DNA of 64,000 nucleotides from Adlercreutzia agrestimuris (GTDB taxonomy: Bacteria; Actinomycetota; Coriobacteriia; Coriobacteriales; Eggerthellaceae): contig NZ_CALPCX010000005.1 of the NCBI RefSeq assembly GCF_943193125.1, forward strand, positions 58,311-122,310, written 5' to 3'. A program made the position numbers and the translations under genes. The notes beneath the pieces were generated by a model. It saw only the letters and a program-made list of their open reading frames with translations, was not told the origin of the DNA and made no database searches. Below are positions 1 through 8,740 of the stretch, piece after piece; position 1 is the first letter of the stretch; every line of letters starts with the position of its first letter.

Positions 1-337
1 GGGTTCCCGCTGCCAAACAAGCTCCCGTAGAGCCTGCCGAAAAAAAGCCATGTGCTTTTCCCTCTTTCACCAAGCGGCACCCCACAACCAGCGAAGAATC
101 CTTCTTAGAACGAACTGCCGCAGCCGGATGCTCAGCCATCTCAATGACTTCTGTGGTTATCTGCGCATGAGCACGCTCATGTTGTGAACAAAAAGGCTCA
201 ACAACATCTGCGTTGCCACAGAGAATAACCTCTAGATCATCACGACGCGAAAGCGCCAAAGCAACGCCTTCTAAAACAACTTCAGGGGCGTTATCTCCGC
301 CCATCGCATCAACTGCGACAATAACCGAATTGGCCAT
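1..337 (-). CDS. plsX: Phosphate acyltransferase PlsX, 5' part (cut by window edge)
   Basis: The first 112 codons are present; the gene runs off the left edge. PlsX is a soluble or membrane-peripheral enzyme that makes acyl-phosphate from acyl-ACP for the PlsY step of phosphatidic acid synthesis. The N-terminus reads MANSVIVAVDAMGGDNAPE, carrying the family hallmark AVDAMGGDxAP, and GFFSAGSTGACLAAG follows near the edge, also typical of PlsX. The ATG at 335-337 has a strong AAGGAGGT ribosome site just upstream. It lies downstream of rpmF, the usual rpmF-plsX order, but a hairpin terminator separates the two. A plsY gene is also in this window at about 18 kb. Confidence 0.95.
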   Translation of the reverse strand, partial: MANSVIVAVDAMGGDNAPEVVLEGVALALSRRDDLEVILCGNADVVEPFCSQHERAHAQITTEVIEMAEHPAAAVRSKKDSSLVVGCRLVKEGKAHGFFSAGSTGACLAAGT

Positions 338-403
338 CGTCGACCTCCTTGGTAGTGGTGTGCACTGCATAGACAAAAGTTATGCAAGTTTGCGCTGCAA
401 CGC

Positions 404-450
404 GAAAAAGCCTCCCAACCAATCGCATCTTTGCGAGATATGGGAGGCTC
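404..450 (-). terminator. Rho-independent terminator between rpmF and plsX
   Basis: On the minus strand an 8-bp perfect stem (441-448 with 410-417, GCCTCCCA/TGGGAGGC) is followed by a run of T (complement of AAAAA at 405-409). A smaller inner hairpin CGCAAAGATGCG is also possible. Placed between rpmF and plsX, it could end or attenuate rpmF transcription before plsX. Confidence 0.7.
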
Positions 451-476
451 ATCATGCGCATACATACGCAAATGGG

Positions 477-656
477 TTATTCTGTCTCAATAACCTCACG
501 GTTCTTATAGAAACCACAGTTGGGGCACACGCGATGCGGAAGCTTTGCTTCACCACACTGCGGGCACACTGAACGTGCTGGAGCCGCAATTTTATCATTG
601 CTGCTGCGACGGGCATGGGTGCGAGCACGACCCATTTTGCGCTTAGGTACTGCCAT
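477..656 (-). CDS. rpmF: 50S ribosomal protein L32
   Basis: A 59-residue protein starting MAVPKRKMGRARTHARRS, the conserved basic L32 start, followed by two Cys pairs (CPQC near residue 31 and CPNC near 44) that form a zinc ribbon. This is the zinc-binding (C+) form of L32. It is a structural component of the large ribosomal subunit. Start: ATG at 654-656 with AAGGAGTTA upstream. It normally follows yceD directly; here a chloride-channel gene lies between them and rpmF has its own promoter. Confidence 0.97.
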   Translation of the reverse strand: MAVPKRKMGRARTHARRSSNDKIAAPARSVCPQCGEAKLPHRVCPNCGFYKNREVIETE

Positions 657-730
657 GATTATCTAACTCCTTCAAGTATCTCGAGCGATAATACGCTCGC
701 TCGTTTCGCAAAGTAAACACGCGAACTGGT

Positions 731-759
731 ATAGTATCAAAGCTCCTGTGTGCTTTCAA
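731..759 (-). promoter_or_regulatory. Promoter for rpmF
   Basis: On the minus strand TTGAAA (754-759) and TACTAT (731-736) are separated by exactly 17 bases, a good sigma-70 type match. It lies just past the stop codon of the chloride-channel gene and about 75 bases upstream of the rpmF start, so rpmF need not depend on transcription from yceD. Confidence 0.6.
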
Positions 760-769
760 GCATAAACTC

Positions 770-2047
770 TCAACTTTCGGATAAAGTACCGAAACGTTGC
801 GTAACAACCTCTACAAGCTTATCACAGAAGAGGCGTGTTCCAAACGAGCAGGCAGCCACGCCCACCAAATAAGGCAAACACGTCCAACCAAGTGTCTCGC
901 ACCCTATAAGGATTGCGGCTAGTGGACACTTGCTTGCGGCGGCAAAAAATGAGACAAGCCCTAAAGCAGCGCAAAAAGCTGTTTCACCATTTCCCAACAT
1001 AAGCGAACAACTTAACCCTAAGAGCGATCCTATGGTAAACATAGGCATAATCTCGCCACCCTTAAAGCCAAAGCCCAAACAGATCATAGTTAGTATAAGC
1101 TTAATAGCGAAATCCTCCGCAACACCTTCGCCCTTAAGCGCGTTTGTCAAAAGTGTTGAACCGGTACCAGTAAACGCAACCCAATCAAAACACATAATGA
1201 GCGCAATAAAAATCAAACCACCCGCAAAAACAGCAATATAGGGGTTTCGTACATGAGCCAACAAAAGCCTACGCAAACGCTTTATCCCCTGCGAAAAGAT
1301 CATACCAACCACGCCGCACGCCAGACCAACAATCAAACAAGAGAACACTACCTCCCCCGAAAAGGGCGGAGTGATTGCCGGCAGAATATGATCACCAATA
1401 TTGACAGCTTTTGAAATCGCGAAGCCAGTAAAACACCCAATAAGAAGTGCGGGAATACGATGTAAAAGCGTTTTATCAAACCGAGAAAACTCTAAAACAA
1501 ACAGAGTTGATCCAAGCGGCGCAAAGAATAGCGCGCTAAAACACGATGCCATACCGCATGCTGCCGCAAAACCCGTGCAATCTCGCTGACGATTCTTGTG
1601 AAGAGACCCCAGCTTAAACGGCTGAGCGCTCACCTGCCCAAGCGATGCGCCCATTTGAAGCGCTCCTGCCTCTTTACCAACAGACCCGCCACCCAAAATC
1701 GTCAATGCAGTACCTAATAGGATTGCGAAAGACAATTTGCCTGAAACAGGACGATTGGTCCGAAGATGCGCCACAACCTCTTCCGTTGTAAGCGTTAAGG
1801 GCAGTCCACAAAGACGATACAAAAGAAGTGACGCAATACCTAATGCGGGCAAAAGATACAGCAAAGCTCGATGAGCGAGAAAAAGATCATAAGACTCTTC
1901 AACAAGCAAACAAAGCACAATTGAAGCAAGTGAGCCTAAGACGCCCGCAACTCCTGCAAACGCAAAATGTCGCCCCACCTGAACGATATCAAGCGAGGCG
2001 ACCCAGTTACGAATTCTTATTACTGTTTCTTGCTGACCTGCATTCAT
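770..2047 (-). CDS. ClC-family chloride channel or transporter
   Basis: A 425-residue polytopic membrane protein with about 10 hydrophobic segments. The ClC signature appears as GGGSVGKEAGALQMGASLG at residues 119-137, so the gating/proton glutamate of GREGP is kept (E126) while the following Gly-Pro is Ala-Gly. A second pore motif, GGEIMPMFTIGS, lies near residue 330. ClC proteins move chloride (or fluoride) through or against protons; the ion and the channel-versus-antiporter mechanism cannot be told from this variant. The CDS begins 6 bases after yceD, so it is probably cotranscribed with it. A ClC gene splitting yceD from rpmF is unusual. Confidence 0.88.
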   Translation of the reverse strand: MNAGQQETVIRIRNWVASLDIVQVGRHFAFAGVAGVLGSLASIVLCLLVEESYDLFLAHRALLYLLPALGIASLLLYRLCGLPLTLTTEEVVAHLRTNRPVSGKLSFAILLGTALTILGGGSVGKEAGALQMGASLGQVSAQPFKLGSLHKNRQRDCTGFAAACGMASCFSALFFAPLGSTLFVLEFSRFDKTLLHRIPALLIGCFTGFAISKAVNIGDHILPAITPPFSGEVVFSCLIVGLACGVVGMIFSQGIKRLRRLLLAHVRNPYIAVFAGGLIFIALIMCFDWVAFTGTGSTLLTNALKGEGVAEDFAIKLILTMICLGFGFKGGEIMPMFTIGSLLGLSCSLMLGNGETAFCAALGLVSFFAAASKCPLAAILIGCETLGWTCLPYLVGVAACSFGTRLFCDKLVEVVTQRFGTLSES

Positions 2048-2053
2048 CTCATA

Positions 2054-2599
2054 TTAATCAGACAAAGGAAGATCTTTCAAAACCGCAAACGGATTATTCG
2101 CAGCAACAGGATGTTCATTTTGCGGCTCACATGAACAAGATTCCTCATTGAGATTTACGCCGCACGTTGGACAAATTCCCGCGCACTCATCTTTACAAAG
2201 CGGCACCAGCGGCACTTCAAGCAAAAGAGCAGCTTGGAGATACGTTGCTAAATCTATCGTGTTGTTTGCAGGAAGAACCTCAAATTCTTCCTCTTCCATA
2301 TCCTCTGGAGCTTCGTCATCTTCGTGAATTAAAAAATAGCCTTCAATTTCACCGGTAACAGGAAAAGAGAACGGCTCAAGACAACGTGCACATGAAGTGG
2401 TTGCCTCACCCTCAACAGTACCCGTCAAAAGAAGCGCATCTCCTGTGTTACTTACGTCAACGCTATAGGTAAGCGGTTGAGCAAATGAATAGAGATCCGG
2501 ACCCGCCTTGAGAATCTCAAGGGGGTATTCACCCTCAAAATGCTCATAGGCAGCTGGACTGAAGAGAGATTGAGGGATGTGCAGCTCAAGCTTTTCCAT
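2054..2599 (-). CDS. yceD: YceD/DUF177 family protein (rpmF-linked, 23S rRNA accumulation factor)
   Basis: A 181-residue acidic protein. The core ATTSCARCLEPFSFPVTG near residues 68-85 carries the DUF177 CxxC motif, and the C-terminal part has more Cys (CKDECAGICPTCG, then CSC), suggesting a metal site. YceD is known in E. coli and plants to support 23S rRNA accumulation, and its gene normally precedes rpmF. Here it sits 6 bases after the coiled-coil gene and 6 bases before the ClC gene, so these three genes look like one operon. Confidence 0.88.
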   Translation of the reverse strand: MEKLELHIPQSLFSPAAYEHFEGEYPLEILKAGPDLYSFAQPLTYSVDVSNTGDALLLTGTVEGEATTSCARCLEPFSFPVTGEIEGYFLIHEDDEAPEDMEEEEFEVLPANNTIDLATYLQAALLLEVPLVPLCKDECAGICPTCGVNLNEESCSCEPQNEHPVAANNPFAVLKDLPLSD

Positions 2600-2605
2600 G
2601 AAAAC

Positions 2606-3079
2606 CTAGCGATTCACAGCAACTGAGTTGGCGTTGAGGCGATCACGACAACGACGAACATTATTCAAAAGCGTATCAAGACTTTGTTCAACATGACCAA
2701 AGACTTCATCTGCATAGTCTTCAGCCCCAGCACGCGTTTGACGCTCAAGCTCACGAGCATCAGCTAACACCTGATCAGCTTGCTGTTGCGAAATGCGAAC
2801 GATTTCTTGCTCACTCGCGATTGTCAAGGCTTGACTGCGTGCATCTTCAATCATGCGATTTGCTTCAGCCTCAGCATCATCAAGCAAGCTTTGACGCTCA
2901 CGAACAATCTGACGCGCCTGCGCGAACTCAGACGGGAACATCTCCTGAATCTCATCCATGATCTCAAACGCGGCGTTGATATCAACTTGGCGCAAGTTAC
3001 CCTTACCAAATACTGGCTTTGCGTCCTCAAGCAGAATTGAAAGCTCTTCTAAAAGCCCCAATACTCCTGTTTCATCCAT
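2606..3079 (-). CDS. Coiled-coil protein of the coaD-yceD neighbourhood
   Basis: A 157-residue soluble protein starting MDETGVLGLLEELSILLEDA. It is rich in Glu, Gln, Ala and Arg, with a long predicted helix or coiled coil from about residue 50 to 140 (repeated EAEANRMIEDARSQA-like segments resembling DivIVA or ATP synthase b-subunit-like proteins). A protein of this kind is often found between coaD and yceD in Actinobacteria; its function is not established. An upstream in-frame start exists at 3133, but the ATG at 3077-3079 has GGAAGGACAATC directly before it and was chosen. Confidence 0.75.
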   Translation of the reverse strand: MDETGVLGLLEELSILLEDAKPVFGKGNLRQVDINAAFEIMDEIQEMFPSEFAQARQIVRERQSLLDDAEAEANRMIEDARSQALTIASEQEIVRISQQQADQVLADARELERQTRAGAEDYADEVFGHVEQSLDTLLNNVRRCRDRLNANSVAVNR

Positions 3080-3148
3080 GATTGTCCTTCCACCTGTCCT
3101 GCTACGTTTATTTTGCGAATATAGGCACACCAAAGCATGCGTTTTATT

Positions 3149-3179
3149 ATTCTAACATGCTTTATAAAACTCCCGTCAA
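3149..3179 (-). promoter_or_regulatory. Promoter upstream of the coiled-coil-yceD operon
   Basis: On the minus strand TTGACG (3174-3179) is followed after 19 bases by TAGAAT (3149-3154) with an extended TG one base upstream. The -10 box lies inside an 8-bp perfect inverted repeat (AAAGCATG 3132-3139, CATGCTTT 3156-3163), which could be an operator or a weak terminator for coaD. Confidence 0.45.
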
Positions 3180-3181
3180 CC

Positions 3182-3670
3182 TTAAAGCAACGCGGTGGCA
3201 AATTTTTCTTTGAGCGCCTCATCTACACAAGGCGGAACAAACTGCGAAACATCGCCACCAAGGCTTGCAATCTCACGTACGATAGAAGACGAAAGATACA
3301 TATAGCTTGGCGGAGACATGATAAACAATGTCTCAAGATCCTGGTTTAACTCATAATTGAGTGCCGTCATTTGAAACTCATATTCAAAGTCCGTTATCGC
3401 TCGAAGACCTTTTACGATAACGTTTGCTTCCATACTCTTACAAAAATCAACAAGCAAACCGGTAAAGGGTTCAACGCGAACATTATCTAAATGCGCAAGT
3501 GCTTGCTTTGCAAGGTCGGCACGTTCTTCGAGACTAAAGAGCGGATGCTTTTTAGGCGAAGCTGCCACCGCAACAATAACCTCATCAGAAATTGAAGCGG
3601 CACGAGTTATGACATCAATATGTCCCGATGTGATTGGGTCAAACGTTCCAGGAGTTATGACACGCTTCAT
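3182..3670 (-). CDS. coaD: Pantetheine-phosphate adenylyltransferase
   Basis: A 162-residue enzyme of typical length. It transfers AMP from ATP to 4'-phosphopantetheine, the penultimate step of coenzyme A synthesis. The N-terminus MKRVITPGTFDPITSGH has the TxGxFDPxxxGH nucleotidyltransferase motif, and SSSIVREIASLGGDV near residue 127 matches the CoaD C-terminal ISSSxVRE motif. It begins 6 bases after rsmD, with AAAGG upstream of the ATG, so recG-rsmD-coaD is one operon, a common bacterial arrangement. Confidence 0.97.
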   Translation of the reverse strand: MKRVITPGTFDPITSGHIDVITRAASISDEVIVAVAASPKKHPLFSLEERADLAKQALAHLDNVRVEPFTGLLVDFCKSMEANVIVKGLRAITDFEYEFQMTALNYELNQDLETLFIMSPPSYMYLSSSIVREIASLGGDVSQFVPPCVDEALKEKFATALL

Positions 3671-3676
3671 GTAAGC

Positions 3677-4276
3677 TTACCTTTCTTCGCCATCGTGGCT
3701 GTCATCTTTGATGACAATAAGATCTACCATAGTATCGCCAAACCTCTTGCGCTTTAGCAACTCAAAGGGCGAAGACGCCAGCGAATTGTCAACAGATTGG
3801 TCATCTTTTGCATCATGCTCATACACACATACCGCATCAGAAGCGAGTTTTTGCCCCTGGTAAAGCTCGCTGAGAAAACCGATGATCTGTTCCGCATCAT
3901 ATGCATAAGGCGGATCAAGGAAAACTATATCAAAGATGCCATACAAGCTTTGAGCATTCGACAATACATCACCTTTTTGCACGCGCGCTTGCCGTGTATC
4001 AATTCCAAGTGTTGCAAGATTTTTCTGAATGGTTCGCAACGCTACTGGAGCACGCTCATAAAATTGCACCGAACAAGCACCCCGGCTCAATGCTTCAATT
4101 CCGAGCGCACCCGATCCAGCAAAAGCATCCAAGACGCGTGCATCCTCAAATCCTGCGGCGCTCTGTATCATACTCATCAATGACTCACGAACCCGATCTG
4201 TTGTTGGTCGCGTTGCGTCACCTTTAGGAGCCGATATAGTCCGTCCCCGGTATTCACCTGCAATAATTCGCACCAC
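3677..4276 (-). CDS. rsmD: 16S rRNA (guanine(966)-N(2))-methyltransferase
   Basis: A 199-residue SAM-dependent methyltransferase that modifies G966 of 16S rRNA. Visible motifs: RIIAGEYRGR at the start, RPTTDRVRESLMSM near residue 23, the SAM-binding DAFAGSGALGIEALSRGA near 49 and the catalytic DPPYAYD near 121. The start is GTG at 4274-4276, and the recG stop TAG shares its G, so translation is likely coupled. A second GTG follows immediately and cannot be excluded. Confidence 0.95.
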   Translation of the reverse strand: MVRIIAGEYRGRTISAPKGDATRPTTDRVRESLMSMIQSAAGFEDARVLDAFAGSGALGIEALSRGACSVQFYERAPVALRTIQKNLATLGIDTRQARVQKGDVLSNAQSLYGIFDIVFLDPPYAYDAEQIIGFLSELYQGQKLASDAVCVYEHDAKDDQSVDNSLASSPFELLKRKRFGDTMVDLIVIKDDSHDGEER

Positions 4277-6465
4277 TATCCCCCACTTACAACATGCTCG
4301 CCAGCAAACATGCGACGCATTTCGCGCATAAGCACCTGATTTTCTGGCAATTCAAAATGCGGATCAAACTTGAGAAGTTCACAAGCGTCCGCATGAGCGG
4401 CCTCAATAACAGCGCCATCGCGCACGACATTCACAAGCTTCAATACCGAAGCACCACTTTGGCGATTTCCTAAAATGTCACCTTCACGGCGCAATGACAA
4501 ATCATATGTTGCCAACTCAAAACCATCATCGGTTTTCTCCATTGCGCGCAAACGTGCAAGCGCAGTATCCGTTCGAGACGCAGAAACTAAATACACCTCA
4601 GCAGGCTTTGTACCTCTGCCAACGCGCCCTCGCAATTGATGCAGCTGAGACAAACCAAATCTATCTGCATCTTCAATAATCATAACGGTAGCATTGGGTA
4701 CATCAACACCAACTTCAATTACCGTTGTGGCCACTAAGATGTTGATCTCATTTTGGCGAAAACGCTCCATGATGTCTTGTTTTTCAGTACTTGACATGCG
4801 CCCATGTAAAAGGGCAACCTCAAAGTCAGGGAAAAGCGAGTGTTTAAGATATGCCACTTCTTGTGTGGCTGCACTCACGTTATCAAACGCAAGATCAGTA
4901 TCATCTTCAATAGAAATTGCGGCATACTCATATGCTTCTTCATCAACCTCGCGTTTGCGCGTCTGTGCCTTTTCGTCGCGTGCTTGGGTGTCTTGCCCAA
5001 TGAGAGGACACACCACATACACCTGTTCACCTCGTTCAAGTGCTTCACGAGCTGCCTCATAAGCAACACCGCGACTTTCCTTATGGCACACAACCGTACG
5101 GCGCTTCGCCGAATCATGCGGACGGTGCTTGATATACGACAACGTAAGATCACCATAAAGCGCAAGCGCAAGCGTTCGCGGAATAGGTGTTGCAGTCAGA
5201 TAGAGCGCATCAGGTGCTTGACCTTTTGCCAAAAGCGCAGCACGTTGATCTACGCCAAAACGCTGCTGCTCATCAATGACCGCAAGCATAAGGCGAGCAA
5301 AATGCACATCATCTTCAAGTACAGCATGCGTACCAAACAAAAGAGTAATATCACCTGATGAGAGTTTTTTTAAGATTGCTTCCCTTTCTTTTGGCGTCGT
5401 AGAACCACTCAGAAGCGCCCAGGAAACACCAAGCTGATCGAAAATTTGACCGAGCTTTTCGCTGTGCTGAACAGCCAACACTTCTGTTGGCGCCATAAGC
5501 ACAGCTTGGCCACCGCTCTCTGCGCAAGCTGCAAGCGCAAAAGCTGCAACCGCAGTTTTGCCCGTACCAACATCGCCGAGCAACATATGGTTCATGGCTT
5601 TTGGCTCAGCCATGTGCGCAAGGATTTCATTTTTTGCAGATACTTGCTCATCGGTCAGCTCAAAGGGAAGTTTTTCGGGCAGCAGACGCACAATATCTCC
5701 GTCAATATCATGCACACATGGCGCAATCCCCGCACTTCGCTTTGCCCCCTCCGAAAGCATCATAAGCTGGAGAAGCAGCACCTCTTCATAAATGAGACGT
5801 CGGCGCGCTTGTGCAACCTCATCCATAGATCGCGGAAAATGAATGCATGCAAGCGCATTTTGCCTGCTCATGAGTTTATAGCGCATACGCAGCTCTAACG
5901 GCAACGGATCAAGCATGCCGCATGTGTGCTGGAGTGCAGAATCCACCAAACGCCGCATCCACGCTGGAGAAATCTTTTCACATGCCGGATGCACCGGAAT
6001 AATCATACCCTCGGCAACTTCATTCCCTTCAAGTTTTTCTATATAGGGATTCGTCATGCGCTTGAAGCCATAATTAAATTCGACTTTTCCTGCAACCGCA
6101 ATGCGCATGCCACTTTTGATCTGCTCCGCAAGCCAAGGTTGGCGAAAACACGTCACCATAAGCGTGCCAGTATCATCAACAAGCGTTATCTCCACCAGCG
6201 CTAGGCGGGGTTTTGGTCGCTTAAGCTTCACCTCATGAACCACGCCTTCAATGGTGCACGTTGCCCCAATGCTTGCGTTTGCCACACTGAGTTTATGCGA
6301 CAAATCTATATAGCGTCGCGGATAATGCGTTATAAGATCGCGAATCGTTGAAATGCCAAGTCCTGCCAGCGCCTTTGCGCGAGCAGGACTTACTAGACGA
6401 ACTCGAGAGACAGGCTCGTCAAGCGCAAGGGTTGCACTGAGCCGATCTATGACTATATTACTCAA
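4276..6465 (-). CDS. recG: ATP-dependent DNA helicase RecG
   Basis: RecG remodels stalled replication forks and Holliday junctions. The N-terminal wedge/OB region includes ITHYPRRYIDLSHKLSVANA; the helicase core has Walker A LLGDVGTGKTAVA, the DEQQRFG box (a DEAH variant), TATPIPRTLAL and, at the C-terminal end, QLRGRVGRGTKPAEVYLVS. The first ATG of the frame (6513) would add 16 residues lying inside the preceding kinase gene. A TTG at 6463-6465, which overlaps the stop of that gene by 8 bases, gives the usual length (about 729 residues) and is preferred, but the start is uncertain. It is the first gene of recG-rsmD-coaD. Confidence 0.93.
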   Translation of the reverse strand: MSNIVIDRLSATLALDEPVSRVRLVSPARAKALAGLGISTIRDLITHYPRRYIDLSHKLSVANASIGATCTIEGVVHEVKLKRPKPRLALVEITLVDDTGTLMVTCFRQPWLAEQIKSGMRIAVAGKVEFNYGFKRMTNPYIEKLEGNEVAEGMIIPVHPACEKISPAWMRRLVDSALQHTCGMLDPLPLELRMRYKLMSRQNALACIHFPRSMDEVAQARRRLIYEEVLLLQLMMLSEGAKRSAGIAPCVHDIDGDIVRLLPEKLPFELTDEQVSAKNEILAHMAEPKAMNHMLLGDVGTGKTAVAAFALAACAESGGQAVLMAPTEVLAVQHSEKLGQIFDQLGVSWALLSGSTTPKEREAILKKLSSGDITLLFGTHAVLEDDVHFARLMLAVIDEQQRFGVDQRAALLAKGQAPDALYLTATPIPRTLALALYGDLTLSYIKHRPHDSAKRRTVVCHKESRGVAYEAAREALERGEQVYVVCPLIGQDTQARDEKAQTRKREVDEEAYEYAAISIEDDTDLAFDNVSAATQEVAYLKHSLFPDFEVALLHGRMSSTEKQDIMERFRQNEINILVATTVIEVGVDVPNATVMIIEDADRFGLSQLHQLRGRVGRGTKPAEVYLVSASRTDTALARLRAMEKTDDGFELATYDLSLRREGDILGNRQSGASVLKLVNVVRDGAVIEAAHADACELLKFDPHFELPENQVLMREMRRMFAGEHVVSGG

Positions 6466-8092
6466 CAGACAAAACCATCGGGTAGAGCGGTTGATCCCCG
6501 CGATGAGCATCAATTTCTAGATCATCGTAGAGCTCTTCGATGCGTTCAACTAATGCATCAAGCGTCTCGTCGGTCATATCTTGTCCCGCAAGGAGTGTCA
6601 AAGTGTCAGCTTCGCCTGCATCCATTGCGTCAAGCAGATCCATGACTACTGCTTCTATGTCAGAACCCACAATCTCAATAGCATCATTAGCAATACCAAT
6701 GACGTCGCCCTCTTTAATGGGATTACCGTGAGCGTCTTTGGAGTCTTTGATGGCGGTTGTCACTTCACCAGTAACCACATCAGCATACGACTCAGTCATG
6801 CTCTCAACGTTCTCTTCCAGCGTTGCATCTTCATCTACTCCAAAGAGCGCAGCAAAGGCCTCAGGCACCGAGCGCGTTGGAACAACCGCACAGGGCTTTT
6901 CAGAAAGCTCTGCTGCGCTCTGAGCTGCCATGATAATATTTTTGTTATTAGGCAAGATGATGACGGTCTCAGCATTAACTTGCTCAGCGGCATCCAAAAG
7001 ATCCTTCGTTGAAGGATTCATGGTCTGACCACCAGAAACTACAATATCAACCCCCAAGCTCTCAAGAATCTTTGCGTTTCCTTCACCACTTGCTACGGCA
7101 ACAAAGCCGAGTTTCTTTGCGGGGGCAGCTTGTTCTTCTGCTAGCGAAGAAGTGCGGGCTGCACTTTGCAGTTGCATATTATGAATATGTACTTCAGAAA
7201 TCTGCGAGTTGTGATCAAGGAAATATTGCAACACTTGGTCAGGACGATTGGTGTGAACATGCACCTTAAAGTTTGGATGAATACCAACCAATAAGTCACA
7301 ATCTCCCATAGTGGTCAAAAAGTCATGCGCTTCTTCAACTTCAAGCGTATCCGAATGCACCAAAAACTCTGTGCAATAACGATACTGCGAACCTTCCCAG
7401 TCATTTATTTGCTCAATCTCAACTTTTGGCGCGGTTGTGCGAGAAAATGCCAGCACGTCACCTAAAGGACCTTCTTTACCAATAAGCGCTGAAATAAATG
7501 CATCGAAAAGAATTGCAAGACCAAAACCACCAGCGTCAACAACGCCATTTTCTTTCAATACCGGCAGCAAATCTGGCGTACGTTGCACAGATGCATAGGC
7601 CTCGCTCACAATGGCATCAAGTGCCTCATCTAAGTTGAGCTTCTTTTTGCGCGCATTTTTTGCAGCAGTAGCACAATCCTTAAGCACCGTTAAAATCGTG
7701 CCTTCAACCGGTTTGCGAACAGCATGGAATGCAACCTCTTGCGCCTTCGCAAAGGCTGACTCAAGCGCTTCGGTGCTCATCGTCTCAAATCCAACACTTC
7801 CCTCGCACAAACCGCGCAAGATTTGCGAAGTAATAACACCTGAGTTACCACGTGCACCCATCAAAGCGCCTGTTGTAATGGCTTTGCGAATTTCAGCACC
7901 CGTTGCACCAATTGGCAAATTCGCCAAATTATCAACGACCGTCTCAAGGGTGAGCGACATGTTGGTTCCCGTATCTCCGTCGGGCACGGGAAATACGTTG
8001 AGTTTGTTGATCTCTTCTTTGCGTTCAGAAAGCGTTTTACTAGCAACGGCAATGGCATTAAGTAAGTCGTTGGTTGTATAAGATTCAGACAT
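6458..8092 (-). CDS. fakA: FakA-like DAK2-domain kinase (YloV family)
   Basis: A 544-residue protein with the DAK2 (DhaL-like) N-terminal domain. The Mg-ADP binding motif NVFPVPDGDTGTNM is near residues 31-44 and GARGNSGVITSQ near 97. The middle and C-terminal parts match the FakA dimerisation and fatty-acid-binding-protein-facing domains. In Firmicutes FakA phosphorylates fatty acids bound to FakB (DegV) for membrane lipid synthesis. No FakB is next to it here. It follows asp23 by 64 bases, the conserved asp23-yloV pairing, and overlaps recG. Confidence 0.9.
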   Translation of the reverse strand: MSESYTTNDLLNAIAVASKTLSERKEEINKLNVFPVPDGDTGTNMSLTLETVVDNLANLPIGATGAEIRKAITTGALMGARGNSGVITSQILRGLCEGSVGFETMSTEALESAFAKAQEVAFHAVRKPVEGTILTVLKDCATAAKNARKKKLNLDEALDAIVSEAYASVQRTPDLLPVLKENGVVDAGGFGLAILFDAFISALIGKEGPLGDVLAFSRTTAPKVEIEQINDWEGSQYRYCTEFLVHSDTLEVEEAHDFLTTMGDCDLLVGIHPNFKVHVHTNRPDQVLQYFLDHNSQISEVHIHNMQLQSAARTSSLAEEQAAPAKKLGFVAVASGEGNAKILESLGVDIVVSGGQTMNPSTKDLLDAAEQVNAETVIILPNNKNIIMAAQSAAELSEKPCAVVPTRSVPEAFAALFGVDEDATLEENVESMTESYADVVTGEVTTAIKDSKDAHGNPIKEGDVIGIANDAIEIVGSDIEAVVMDLLDAMDAGEADTLTLLAGQDMTDETLDALVERIEELYDDLEIDAHRGDQPLYPMVLSVE

Positions 8093-8156
8093 AGGTATTT
8101 ATTCTCCTCGGGAATACATCTACTGCTCGCATACGCAGGTCATAATCGATGGTTGT

Positions 8157-8504
8157 TTACTTTCGAACTTTAACACCTTGCACATGAACTTCAACACCAT
8201 CAAGCGGCACGCATGCATACTCGCTCAATGCAAACGTCACTGCATCAATGAGGTTTTGTGAAACAGTATTAATGTTGGTTCCGTATTCAATAATGACATA
8301 GAGATCAACATGAACCCCTGCTTCTGTGGCGGTCACAATCACACCACGACGCAAGCGAGACGCCGGCAACAACTTGGCAATCCCGTCAGCTGCAGAAGGT
8401 GCAGCCATTCCAACTACGCCATAACACTCCAGCGCAGCATTTCCAACCATATCAGCTAAAACATCATTAGCAACATGAAGGTTGCCAGCTACCGTTTCGT
8501 TCAT
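8157..8504 (-). CDS. Asp23/Gls24 family protein (YloU-like)
   Basis: A 115-residue protein of the Asp23/DUF322 family, found in many Gram-positive bacteria as an envelope-stress or membrane-associated partner encoded next to fakA. It contains the typical VLADMVGNAALECYGVVGMA and GVHVDLYVIIEYGTNI segments. Two in-frame ATGs lie six bases apart (8510 and 8504). The second has a correctly spaced AAAGGA and was chosen. A possible -10 box TATACT lies at 8560-8565 on the minus strand, without a clear -35. Confidence 0.88.
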   Translation of the reverse strand: MNETVAGNLHVANDVLADMVGNAALECYGVVGMAAPSAADGIAKLLPASRLRRGVIVTATEAGVHVDLYVIIEYGTNINTVSQNLIDAVTFALSEYACVPLDGVEVHVQGVKVRK

Positions 8505-8677
8505 ATTCATCCTTTCTCAGCGCAAACACTCGCGCACAGGAACGCAATTCAACTGAAAAAGTATAGCGCAAACAACAGAAACTTTGGTACTATCGTCAGC
8601 ACGCCGAAAACCATTCCACGGAAACGCTAAATATTTTGGATCTTCGTGATGGAATGAGGCATATTGAGTTCCTTCGG

Positions 8678-8718
8678 GCGAATATTTCTTGTATTCGCTT
8701 ATAAAGGTATGCTATAGT
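8678..8718 (+). promoter_or_regulatory. rpmB promoter with overlapping inverted repeat
   Basis: TTGTAT (8689-8694) and TATAGT (8713-8718) are 18 bases apart, a sigma-70 type promoter about 80 bases before rpmB. A 7-bp perfect inverted repeat (GCGAATA 8678-8684, TATTCGC 8692-8698) overlaps the -35 box and looks like an operator. No regulator can be named. Confidence 0.5.
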
Positions 8719-8740
8719 TGGAAAGCTGATTTGGCATCGA

